Source: Nymphaea colorata (taxonomy: Eukaryota > Streptophyta > Magnoliopsida > Nymphaeales > Nymphaeaceae). Taken from it: a DNA stretch of 64,000 nucleotides. Shown piece after piece: positions 11,930 through 24,100 of the stretch; the first letter of the stretch is position 1; every line of letters begins with the position of its first letter. The stretch is from NCBI RefSeq assembly GCF_008831285.2, contig NC_045141.1, positions 1,798,001-1,862,000 of the forward strand, in the 5' to 3' direction. Both the position numbers and the translations under genes were made by a program. The notes below the pieces were generated by a model that did no database searches, had not been told where the DNA came from, and worked only from the letters and a program-made list of their open reading frames with translations.

Positions 11930-12105
11930 TAGGATTAGGGCAGATGGTTGGGTTAGGGCAGATTATGGCAGATGGTAGGATTAGGGCAGATTAGGGTAGA
12001 CGATAGGATTAGGAAAGATTAGGGCAGAAATTTGGAGATTAGGGCAGAAAATAGAGATTTGAGGATTAGGGCAGAAAAGAAACAAAGATTAGGACAGAAA
12101 TTAGA
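11885..12105 (-). repeat. minisatellite in copia leader, unit about ATTAGGGCAGA
   Basis: Between the PBS and gag, about 220 bp consist of imperfect copies of GATTAGGGCAGA with variable spacers. By eye there are about nine TTAGGG hexamers on the plus strand, so CCCTAA on the element's sense strand. It occupies the 5' untranslated leader. Expansion by slippage during reverse transcription is a plausible origin (inference). Confidence 0.9.
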
Positions 12106-12138
12106 TATTCTTACCGAACATTCTCAGTGGCAAAACCT

Positions 12139-12151
12139 GGCTCTGATACCA
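12139..12151 (-). other. primer binding site, initiator tRNA-Met type
   Basis: On the minus strand this reads TGGTATCAGAGCC, the classic copia PBS, directly adjoining the inner end of the 5' LTR. Confidence 0.95.
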
Positions 12152-12435
12152 TGTAAGGTTTTGATATCTAATACCAAACCACCGAATGAACTTAGATGCA
12201 AGAGGAGGAAGAGAGAAGTGGGCTGCACGTCCAAGCAAGAGAGAGATGAAAGAGAGCAGCAACAAATGATGTCTGCCTCTTGTTATCATTATATACTAAT
12301 CACGATTTAGGGTACATCATAAAATACACAAAATAACAATAAGATTTACAAGTATGCCACCGCCCATGATGTGTTGGGCGTGTGGATCAAATGGGTCAGG
12401 TCTGGGTGACCCGATCCATATGTACAAACTTAACA
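12152..12435 (-). repeat. 5' LTR of the copia element (284 bp)
   Basis: It pairs with 7469-7748. On the minus strand it starts TGTTAAGTTTG and ends CTTACA. A TATATAA-like promoter element lies at about 12286-12294 on the minus strand. Confidence 0.95.
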
Positions 12436-12440
12436 ACCAA
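12436..12440. other. target site duplication ACCAA, right copy
   Basis: Identical to 7464-7468, directly outside the right LTR. Confidence 0.92.
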
Positions 12441-13304
12441 TGCCAATTGACAACATATGTTCCAAGGATGAACCACTATATGTGTACAATGGGGGGTTAG
12501 TGCCTTCAAATGAAAGACTTTTTATTTCAATGGAAACACTTGTAATATTTATCAAATGGATCGACATTTTGTATCACCATAGTTAAACATGTGTTTCTAA
12601 ATTATTGGTCAATTGAATGTCTAGTTATGTATTTTATTTGCATATGTTTGTGTTGAGGTGGAGGCCTAAGTAGGAATATGGCATTGTGTTGTTTGTGAGC
12701 ATCTGTTTACAAGAAAGGGAATTATAGCATGACACATGCATGGTAGATCCCATGAAAAGTTGACCTCAATGCGAATACGTGACAAGCCCAAGGAGAGGCA
12801 AAGGTTGGTAGGCTCATCCAAGATTTGTTGCTATGTATGAGTGTGATTGGGCTATGTTTAAAACTAAGAAATTTTTACTGAAATTGTCTAGCATTTGGTC
12901 AAATTATGCGAATGACAAGATGCCATTGATGCCCTTATGATTGCTCATTTTTTCAAAAATATGTCTATGGTCTTATGACTATCTTGAGTAATTGATTGAT
13001 TGAGTATTCTTATTTGTGCATGTTTATCTATGTGTTTACATTTGTATGATCCTAGGTACGAGGACAATGCTAGTCAATAGCCTACAACTGGAGTGATTAT
13101 AATTGTGACTGATATTATATGACTAGACACCAATCATGCCTACCGTCGGGTTTTATGTGGGCAATGCAAGGGGGCTAAAAGAAAATGAATTGAGGATCAC
13201 ATGAACTTTAGTATGACCCTTCACTCATTTACTTCTTTATGTCAATCCTACAACATGCATACATGATCTGCATATGAGTTATACTGAGAGTGTATACAAC
13301 AGAA
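12441..13304. other. intergenic sequence, no gene recognised
   Basis: This and the sequence left of 7464 formed one continuous stretch before the copia insertion. No coding motif or repeat boundary is visible. Confidence 0.5.
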
Positions 13305-14104
13305 CTTGTACCATGTGTCACCACGGTACGCTGAAATGAGTTGTGTACTCGTACCGGTACGCCGGTATGGCAAAACGGGTACGGTGGTATGGGGGCGGTA
13401 TGTCAAATCTGGATCCGGGTCAGAACCGGATCCAAACATTTAAACAACCAAAAAGTTTTGGGCAAAAACCCTTTGACGTCTGATGCCCTTCTCCTCTCTC
13501 CCTCTCGACTTTCAACAGAAGGTCTTTCGGCAGGTGTTTGGGCAGATGCAGACCGACGGCAACCGGCAACCGGCGACGGACGGAGAACGGTGACAGACAG
13601 TGGGTGAGAGGAAGAAAGAATGGGACAACAGTACGAAGGATTATGCGGGAGAGGGTTTCTCTCTTCGTCTCCCCCTAACTCTGCTTTCCTCTTCTCTCCC
13701 CCGGATGTCTCTGTAAATGGTAATAGAGATAGAACCCTAACCCACGTCCTTCCTTTCCTTTGTTCTCTCCCTTCCCGTCAATGTCACCGGTTTAGGGTTT
13801 TTCTTTCTGTCTCAGTTAATTGTGCTTATTTTAACTTTGATACAATTGCCAACGATGATATAGTCTGCCTATTAAAGCCATACTCTGTTTGGCATTCCCT
13901 TTTTGCTTCTACGCAGGAAGAGTTATTTGCATATCCTGCTCATTGGTGAGTGATGATATCATTTGTTTTTTCAAAAATTTTATTTTTTTTTAATGTCATT
14001 CCACTGTACCGCCGTACCAAGATTTGTAAAAATGTCGTACCCGTAACCGTTTTCTCGTACCCATACCAGCACCCGTGCCGGTACCTAGGTGACATAGCTT
14101 GTAC
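13305..14104. mobile_element. putative ~0.8-kb inverted-repeat DNA element, GTACGG-rich ends
   Basis: The two ends are rich in GGTACGGGTA-like words in opposite orientation. The left arm (about 13305-13400) runs from TGTACCATGTGTCACC to ACGGGTACGGTGGTATGG. The right arm (about 14004-14104) reads, on the minus strand, GTACAAGCTATGTCACC and on to ACGGTTACGGGTACG. The arms align with gaps over about 90 bp. The interior is GC-richer than its surroundings and resembles a captured 5' exon or UTR. No transposase or clear target duplication was seen. Short open frames at 13341-13607 and 13620-13949 have no recognised domain. Confidence 0.5.
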
Positions 14105-17100
14105 CCAATCCTTATACCTTTATGTGTTTCGTCCATCTTTCTAGAATATATGCTTTGAGTCATTATTTATTGTTTTCTCAATCAAGTGTCTTTAACACAT
14201 GACAACATAAAATGCTTCTAAATTCATACTTTTTGCATGTGCATTCAACTACTATGTTGTCAACTTATACATAATATATGCCTCCTACCTTTTAAGAGGT
14301 TCTTATTTCTCTCATAACATTATAGTAACTTTGCATATTTGTTTCTTGCTAGTCTATTTATATGCTGCAATTGAAAACCTTGATAGCCTCCATCTCAAGA
14401 CATTCATGTGTTGTTAGGTATACAAACATATGGCTCGTATCAATGTTTTCTTTCCAAAAGCTAAGAGGCATATCTTGAACTCTTTTACATCTTTTTCAAG
14501 TTCATTTTATCTAACTGTCAATAAATAACTCATGTTGTTATATGAAACAAAACATTGAAAAATGAGAATAAAGAAATTTTTTAGTATAGCATACATACTC
14601 TTAAGGTCTTTGTGTTTATCGTATTTGTATTGACGTACTATCGCACAGATATCAATATCTATTTTTTTTTTACCTTTGTACAATCTTTGCAACATACGTA
14701 CAAATCATTTGTTCCCAAGTAGACAAAAAAAATGTGATCATCTTCGCTAAAGTATATACCTTCTATAACTTTCCTTAAAGGCTATCTTTTGATTATGTAT
14801 GCAGCTTGTATTCTTTTTGGATTTTATAAAATATACAATAAATATAGGCATTGATGTGTTTTTCTCATATGTGAGACACTACAGTAGTTGTTGCATTATC
14901 ACTGTAGATGACTTGAAGGTGCTTCTCGTTCACTACTTCTACAAAAACTTCAAACAACCACTTAATTGTTCTCACGAGATGACTGTATAAAAAAGTGACA
15001 AAAAAATGCAACTATGTGAATGATAGCTCACTCTTATAAACTTGACAAATGGCCATTAATAATTATCAATCTTTACTATTGACTCAAAACCAAGGTCATC
15101 GTTGAAGTATTGTTAATTCATTCTTGACCTTGAGTTTGCCCAAAACATGCGTATACACTTCCATTTTCATCAATGACCATGAGACCACAAAAACTAGGAT
15201 ACTTGCTTGATTTCTTCTGTAAGCAATCAACTAACGTACATACTTCACTAGTTTTTTTTGTTTGTCCTATTTCTTTTCAAGTGGTTTATATGACCCATGG
15301 TTGTGAAAACACATTCATGTGACCACCATTTGTCTTTACAAAATGATTACAAGTATACTGTAGTGCAATGTCAGCACTAGCTGCTAATTTGCCTATTGAA
15401 ACATGCAAAGATATTACTACGTAACCTTAAACAAATGAGCCGCCTTAGAAATGCCAAAAGATGGTTCTTATCATATAAGAAGGTACCCAAAATATATTTC
15501 CCAAGCAGAAACCTTGTTGTCACCATTCTTACTTTACTAGATTTTGAATTGTTTATGTAATGCTAAATTTTCAACTAGTTTCTTCTTACTTTTGGACAAA
15601 TGTCTTTCTTATGATGACACCACTTGCACTTATCCCCTTTCTGACGTTGAAACTGTGTTCTAGAGTATATTTATTTCAAAACTTGTCCTTGTTGACATCA
15701 TTGTCAAATTGCAATACTTCAACCAAATCTAGTTTATGCACCTATATCTTTTTTGCATGGGCAAAAATATTATCACTAGAAACAATCCTACTTTTAAATG
15801 TGTCATTTATACCATTTACTAAAACATTTTCTTTTGCAAGTTTACTTTCAAGCTCATTATTCATGTAGATGTTCTCTTCGTTATTAGTCTTAATAGACAA
15901 AGATTCACCATTTTTGCTACTACCAAATCGTTTGCTACTAATAGGTGATATGAGTACAATTGTAAATGAACAGCCACCATATGAAGCAATCTAAGAGCAC
16001 ATTCATATACAAAATGAATCACTTCAAAGGCAACCAACAAAACCTTGACATTGATTTGTTAGATGCATTTGGAAACTAAAAAATGACAATTAACATTGCA
16101 AGACTAAATAAAGATAAAGTTGTAATGAGTTAAACCAATAAGGAGCAGTGAATCACGGATGTAAAGCAATGATGGTTACGTCTCAATGTGATAGAAGTTA
16201 ACATAGCAATTATTTTGTGGTTATACAACAATTTATCAATGAAAACACAAGGAAATAAAGTGATTTATGTGTGAAGGAATTAACGTTTATAACAATGCAG
16301 CAACATAATGCAAATAGTACATTGCTAAACTTGCAAGTATTTAGTGCTATGGTTTTTTTACTCCTTTTCTGATCATGGTAACCAAGTGAATTGTCAACAA
16401 GTCCAGCATTTTCTAGCACAGTACAATTGTGAAACCATGAAAATGACCTCCTAAACCTGCAGGAACATTATGAATTATAAACTGTGCACAACTTTTGAAC
16501 TAGAGCACTATAACATGGATAGGCACGCTTGCCTTGCTAATTGCTATTCTATTTTGCGCTTATTTATTCATCAAGCCTTTTATAGTGCTAAACTACTTCA
16601 TAGCTTCATATCATTCTACCTAATTATTTGAACCAGCTTATCTTCTTGAAACTTGTGTCTTCTTACCATCGTAAGCAACTCTCCAATGCAATCGATTTAT
16701 TTACCATCAAGGTCGAACAGTTTGAACGGTCAACCCACAAGGTGAGAAAAGTGTTGATTCTTCAGTGCAATCAAATTGATTTCTCCATCAATGTAGAACA
16801 GGTTGATCATTTACTCAGCAATGAAGGAAATGTTTTAGGAGGTAATCTCATATAATAAGCACTACATGCATTTAGGTAAAACCATAAGAAATGTACTTTA
16901 ATGTATCAACAGGCATTTAGGTAAAACTGAAATGTGTTGCTATGTGTTCATGGGCATTTAGTTGAAAATATGAGAAAAGTGTTGAACTCTACTGGGGCAT
17001 TTAAGTAAAAACACGAGCATTTAAGTTTCAATGACCTTATGATCTTTTCAGAACGCATGACCTTACGTTTCGGGCCTAGTGCACAAATACAGTCCCGATA

Positions 17101-17540
17101 ACTTTTCAGAGACCATAGCCCCCTGCGGTCATACCATTTATATGACATGATCAGCTTGTCATTCATAAACTCACAAATTGGCTTCTGAATGAGTTATAAG
17201 AAGTTCGGAAGGCACCCATTTCCAGAGCAGGTACCAAATAGTCGTACCTATAGGGCTGTTTACATTAGCCTAAAATGCTGATCAGAGATGTGGTTTTAGT
17301 TTTCTAAACTAGCAATGGACTTATGCAGAAAAGCTCGATTCGATCTTTTCTTTCTTTTCGATGTTAAACTCTGGTTTGAACAAGGTTTGAGGCTGCACAA
17401 AATGGGCTACTGCCAGTGAAACATAATTTGGAGAATTAGCATTTTTCGAACAAAAAAACTGTCCTCAAGTAATAGCAAAAATAGCAAGGTGCTCATCTCC
17501 AGATTTAGTAAAAAAGGGTATTGTGGACTTAATCGATTCA
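14105..17540. other. intergenic sequence, no gene recognised
   Basis: About 3.4 kb of AT-rich DNA. On the minus strand near 15610-15660 a short KGDKCKWCHHKKD-like stretch faintly resembles a retroelement zinc knuckle, but flanking frames do not support it. At 16680-16820 an imperfect ~75-bp direct repeat is visible (GCAATCGATTTATTT... and GCAATCAAATTGATTT...). Nothing else was identified. Confidence 0.4.
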
Positions 17541-17679
17541 TAGATCAACCAGAAATTAATCTCAGCGCGAAATGGACGGAGTGAAGGATGCTCCCCACGA
17601 CCATATTTTCATGCATACCTGTGGGCGCAACAGACGCATCTTTGGCAAAAGCAAAGGTCGAGATCTCGTGAAAACCAGT

Positions 17680-17681
<2 letters not shown>

Positions 17682-17712
<31 letters not shown>
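17682..17712. repeat. (CT)n microsatellite
   Basis: About 15 CT dinucleotides in the sequence 3' of CBP60. Confidence 0.95.
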
Positions 17713-17716
<4 letters not shown>

Positions 17717-18125
17717 TGTGATCCTGCAGTGCTATAATGTTGGCATTGCCTCCTTATCCTCCCATTTCCTCTACTAGAGCTTGTTTCATTAAATAAAAAA
17801 CTGTACTCGCGGACATACAACAGACTGCATCCTTAAACGCATGCACGGACTGCAAAAGGAACAATTCCACTTGTTTCGTTAATATATGTTAGCTAAGAGG
17901 ATACAGGTCCAATCGTCCGGGACAATAACCATTACTGCAATTTACATGCACTTTTACATACAGGGTTGCACAGGCAAGGGGCAGCAATGAATTTAGTCAG
18001 AACTTGCACAAAACAAAAAAGCTCAGTGCCATGCTCCGAATCTGCACAAATTCACGTTAATCTCTGCCACAATCCATGCTGCTGCGTGCCAAAGGAAGCA
18101 TAACTGGAGCCAATCCTGGAATAAC

Positions 18126-21100
18126 TCATGAATCCTCTAATTCAACAAGCTGGGCTCTCTTCTCAGCCGCAATTTTCCTAATAAATATACCCCAACGTAG
18201 AGCTGCTTTTAGCTTGAGCCAGCCAACAACTGCTTTCCCTGATGACCTGCTTCCACGGTCCTCATTGTATGTGTAGTTTGGCATTGGAGACTGAACGTAA
18301 GAAGTATACTCATAATCGGACATGTTCATAGCACCTCCTCCCATGCTGAATAAACGAAGCAACTGTTGCATGTCATCATGCTCAAGCATCTCTGAGCTTT
18401 TTGACCGGATCTCTTCCTCCGAAAAGAAATCATGGTCCCGTTGTTGAGCCCAATCATCAAGTGGACCCATATTCATGCTATGTACAGGTGTATTAATAGA
18501 TGTGAAGCCACAGTCAGCAGGCTGAGGAGGTCCTAGACCCAGACCAACCACGGAATCAGTTTGGTTGCCTTGCATTTGGTGGGAGGAGCCCATTGGTTGG
18601 TTTTGAACAGGATATGTTACAGTGTCGAATTGGAGTTGAGAATTAGGAACCAGTGGCTGAGACAGAGCTGAATAGTGTGCTGATGAATTGTCAGTGTACA
18701 TTGATGTGGTTGCATCTGCTACAAAAAACATATGCAATATACCCACAATAAGCTTACCCATAGCGTTCAAATTGCAACCACATTCAGCATTATCAATCTC
18801 CAAGGTGGACATACTTTACTCTCACAAATCAAATACAGATCATACGAAAAATCACAACAAAGACTTTTACAGGAAATGGCCGAGTCCCAGTACCTACGGG
18901 CACCATACATGTCAATGCAACATAGATACCAACAGAGATCTAAAAAAGCCTTCAAAACTGTTCATTGCAGCTACCAATTATAAGATTCTTTAAGTCACAT
19001 GGGTGCCGGTAAAGGTATGAATATGGATATGGAGATGTGGGTAAAAGCATGCCAATTTTAGAAATTGTGAGTACAGGAATACAGTAGAGTATATATATAT
19101 GTATATATGCAAAAATCTGATAAAAAAATCAAAATTCAAGTAAACAAGTAATATAAATAAAAATAATACATGTTAATGACCAATAACCTGCAAAAACAGT
19201 GACTTAGATATAAGCCAGCTCACATAAAGGTAATTGTTCCAATCCAAAAAGTACCCAGGTGTGTATCTGTCTCCGTTTTGTTTTGCCATGTCGGTATGCT
19301 GATACAGGTACAGGTGCCATGCCTGAGCACCATGTGACTTAGCACGACTCAGATCACTTGAAATACAATAATCCTTTATCATAATAAGCACATTTACCAT
19401 GTTGATCCATAAACATCAGCTCAATCAATAAACATGCATAACTAGCATATTTGGAATAAAATTTACTTGACGGACTGAAGGCATATATTCTCAAGTAATT
19501 TCCCAATCAATAAACAAGAAAAAGTTCTAAAAGACAGATGCACCACTTTGTGGCGAGTGGGGACCTATGTCACACGGGTGCGCCAAGTATGGTGGCGCAC
19601 CCGCACTGGACTCGGTCAAACCGAATCTGGTGCTGCTGACCGCACCCGTTCTTCTTTTCTCTTGATTTTTTTCTTTTCATTTTTTTCCTTCTCCTATCTT
19701 TCCCTCCTCCGCCCACCCCCCCCCCCCCCCCCTCTTTTATTTTATTTAATAAAACTTTGAATTTTGTATGACATTAAGGTAACCTTGATAAAAAAAGTTC
19801 TAAAATATAGACAAATAAAATTACTTACATAACAAATAAGTTGTGCAGCAACAACAACAAAGAGTAAATTATGCATCACATACCCCCAAAGAAAAAAAAA
19901 AGAACACCATGCAATCTGAAACGCAGACGACAGAGAAAAATCTCATTGATCTAACTTTTGGATTCTTAAACTTGAGGAACAAATATCAGCTCAGACCTTG
20001 TATTGAAAACATAACTAGGCATCAACATGTGAAGGATCAAATGAAATACAAAGAAAAAACTAGGACAAGTTGAAGGCCATATATGATCTTCAAGAACCAT
20101 CAAAGTGCTTGCACCACGTAATATTTACCATGCAGCCACTTGCAACTTAGAAAGAACAGCTTTTCTTTTGTACGCACACATATCCAAGTGATAGACAAAG
20201 AGAGAGAGAGAGAGAAAGAGACCTCTAGCAGCAATTCCAGGATCTGTTGCCACCTGATCAGTGCTAGCTGTGAATGGCATTTGCTGGACGGAAGCTTGCG
20301 GATCAAATGACTGGTATTCAGAACTTGAAGCCCGAGTATCAGACCGAGTAGTAATCATCTTTTTGCTCTGTTTAAAAGCCATCAACGCTTTGCCATCATA
20401 TTCTACCACATGCATCCAATTATCATAAGCCTTTTTTACCAATGTATCCACATAGACCTGTCATTGTCAGCGAAGAATTCAAACATTAAACATGCAATTC
20501 AAATTCAAGGAAAAAAAAGAATATGCATCAGAATTCTCAAATATTAACTGTTTAGAGATAAAGATACGTGATTTTTCCACCCTGACAATTATTTCTTTTC
20601 TGTTCTTATCTACCCAATGATCAACCAAAATGAACATTCCATGATGATTTCCTTTTCCTCCAACTGAAGCTCATCCAAACCCAACAGATCCCAAAGCAAG
20701 TCTAGAGGCAATTGTGCAATGTCTACATGCAGAAGTATCATTTTTACAGTGATTCAAAGAGAAGTCTGTTCACAAGCAGAAATACTCATTTTGCAATGAT
20801 AAGGCAAGAGACTTTGGTCTTTGGGAACACACCAGAATTTCTTGAAAGCAGAATTTCCAGAACTGTCATATATTCGCTCGAGATAAATGCATTTATAGCA
20901 TTGTATGAAATTAAAGAAAACTCAAAGAAACATAATTTTTTATATTAATTTTTGTTTTTTTTTTTTTAATTCCAAAACAAACTTTCCAATTAATAAATAA
21001 AGCAAAACCTTCCAAATAGAAAAACTTCAAAATGGTGTTGGTGACAACGGTTCATATTTCTTAACGTACATTGTTTGTGGAGAAATAGGGACTTCAATAC

Positions 21101-24100
21101 TCAGAGACCAAATGATGCTGGATGACCAAACCTCAACATCTATAAGGAGATCATGTCCCAAAAAAGTCTGTCTTATTGTTAACCAAAAGTTTGAAACCTG
21201 AGCTGCCCCTGTCACTAAACACTTGTATTCTTGATTGCATACCTTCTGGGTGTCGGTTAGAGTTTCAGCAGGGCAGTACTGGCCACCAGCAATAAGACCA
21301 CACAATGCATAAATGTTGTTGAAGACCACACCAACATTCCTTGAATCATCGTTATAGTAAACATAAAGCTTTCCACCAAGCACACAAGTCTTGGCATGGT
21401 CAACTGCAGTTTCCCACATTTTATTGGACATACCACTTCCAAGGATCTACAGTCAAAGAGATAAAATTATTAGAATTTCAAAATATAAAAGGGCACAAAT
21501 TTGTAACACACAAACATACATTTCGTAGTTTCTGTGGGTCTCTAACAACAAGACGCAGAAAGTCTTCCACAGTATATACTCCAGCCTTGCTCAGTCTTTT
21601 GTGAAATGAACCATCCTTTCCTATCTTCTCCAACCGCCACACCTCATCATTAAACGCCGGTGGATAATGTTTCTTATACACTGACAAAAAAAATTCTTAG
21701 CATGTTAACCAGAAAGTCTAGCAAAAGAACTAACAGCAATCATGGCATAAAAACACACATAAGCACACGCACACACATATATAGTGAGCAAAAAAGAGAG
21801 TGGTGTATATCGCTTTTGTGTTTAATGCCCTTTCAATCATACATAGGACCCAAAGCCTGCCCCTGTCTGCCTCTCCAAGGCAGTAGATACAAAAGTTGAA
21901 AGGCCTCTCTCTCTCTCTCTCTCCCTACTCCACACCCCCCCCCCCAAACAATATCCATGTGTTTGTGTGTCTGTACATGAGTATTGAAATAACTGCTATT
22001 TCACAGCATATTAATCTTTTTTTCCACCTCAAAGGTAGCCATATGAATGTAATCTACAAGCTTGATATGTAGGAATAAAACTGACCATCCATATACATTT
22101 GCGGGGAAAAAAAATTTGAAAATTATTAGCCCAAAAAAATTTCCACAAATATTCTGACCTCAAAAGCTCATATCTTTCTAACAGAAAACTAAAAAAGCAT
22201 AGTTCAAGACCCCATCCTTAGAAAAATAACATAGCCATAGTGTCACATTCGTTAAAAAATGTCCAGAAATTCACAAATTTCAATATCATATTTCAATTTT
22301 GTCATGAACTAATTACTGGATGTATATGCATGTGTGTGTGCATATGTACATCATGTATGTGACGAAATAATGTTACAGCCAAAATACGTACATTCTCCTC
22401 TATGGTCCTTAACAGTAAATGCCTCTGTTTTTGCTTCACGGATACGAATACCCTCGCAGTAACCAGATGCAACTTTTAGACCAAGACGAAACTTCCTGCT
22501 ACGTATCCAACTGGAGTTGTCTGTAAAAGTTAGATCCCCAAGCGTACCTACACCTTCTTTCAAGGTTACCTGCAAATCTCCAGTTAAAAGTGGCCTCTTT
22601 CCTTCACGTTCCTTTACAACATGACTTTCAAAGTCTTCCTCTACCCAATTATCATCATCTTCGTTGTTGAAGTCACCTTCAAGCACAACAACATCTAATT
22701 TCGCACAAGATTCTTGGCCTGAAGTTAAGACCTGACAAGTAGTTGCATCAAGCAACACTACATGAATAGCAGAACCTTGCTCGCCCTCAACTTTTCCACC
22801 AGTGAAAAGTGGAAGAGATAACCTTGAGCGAAAATGCAACTGCAAATTTCTTCCATCAGGTCCTTCAATCCGCTTCGGTGAAGTCCTGCATGTCTTAGTG
22901 TCAAGTGGAAGACTACTACAAATTTCACAAGTACGTGCATGGATAGACAGACACAAATCAAATTACAGAATATTCACTGTTACACCAGCATAAAATATTA
23001 TTTTTCCAGAGGGAATCATCCCAAAATGACCAGTTAGGTTATATTTTTGTTAAAAAATGCAGCACTTAAACTAATAATACCAAAATGTGTAATGCATATT
23101 CCATAGGTGAGAATCAAATGGAAAAGAGCAAGGTTTACCAGTTACAATCTTTAGTATGCAATATGAAAATAGGATGCATTTTATATTTTGAAGAATATTC
23201 TCTCTTGTTGCTTCAAATCATAGAAACAAACATCATTTATAAGCTTTAAATGACAAGAACTTTCTCAGGTATAATACGGCAGACTTGTTTTTCTCTGGAA
23301 AATTTCACCAAATTTTAGAACAATTAAAAAAAGAGCTTAAAAGTAAAAAGTGAAAATAAAAATGTGGTGTAAAAACTGTTAAAAAATGCAAAAATAGCAA
23401 AAAAACATGAAAAAGCAAAAATATAAAAAATGTGAAAAACGTGAAAAAAAATGCAAAAGTGAGAAAAAACACAAAAAATTGTGTTCTTTTTATTTTGGCT
23501 TTTTTTAAACATATCTTTTCCCTTTTTTTGTCACTGATTTTTTCGTGTTTTTTTTCTTAAAAGAACATGATATTTATTACTATGCTTCAAATCAAACTCC
23601 AAAGACCAGTTTGGCTTCAGTAAGATTAACTTGATTAAAGTTATAAGATTTTAATTAGAACAAAATTGACCATTCCAGGAGAAAAGCATCAGCTACAAAG
23701 AACAGCTATAAAACTGTAAAACCACAGTGCAACCATATGGGTCCAGTTTAAAAGAGCATCAAGTAAACTTTTCCTCCAGTGGACCAAAGTGTCAGCAGGC
23801 CATGTAGAGTCATTGTCTTTATCTAGGACTATGACAACATAAACCACGTACACAATTAAAGAGGCATTTGATAAAGTTGAAAAATTTTTCATGGTATACT
23901 GGACAAGGTGAGGCTCACCTTCTTGTACACCCTATAAACTACAATTCAAACAAGAAATATGCTTATAAAATGTATCAGAAATGTGTCTGTAGAATTAGTA
24001 AAATAACAGTCTATATCTTAAACACAAGAGAAATGTATACCAGAATTAGTAAAATGCATCAAGAATATCCAATTATATACAGCAAGGACTTCAATCCTAG

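Larger units (their letters stand above)
7469..12435 (-). mobile_element. structurally complete Ty1/copia retrotransposon (4,967 bp)
   Basis: The element reads right to left. It has a 5' LTR (12152-12435), a PBS matching the initiator tRNA-Met 3' end (12139-12151), a repeat-rich leader, gag with zinc knuckle, protease, GAG-pre-integrase, integrase, reverse transcriptase, RNase H, a polypurine tract (7749-7760) and a 3' LTR (7469-7748). It is flanked by a perfect ACCAA duplication. By eye the LTRs differ at roughly ten positions plus two small indels, so about 96% identity. Several in-frame stops make this copy non-functional. Short LTRs, total length and the UBN2-type gag suggest the Ale/Retrofit group, which is inference. 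Confidence 0.96.

Noticed and set aside
11885..12105. Interstitial telomere tract
   Set aside because: TTAGGG words are spaced by CAGA and other bases, the plant telomere is normally TTTAGGG, and the tract lies inside a retrotransposon leader.
15560..15868. 102-codon frame and a minus-strand CKWCHHKKD zinc-knuckle-like motif
   Set aside because: The Cys/His spacing is off and flanking frames show no gag or protease motif.
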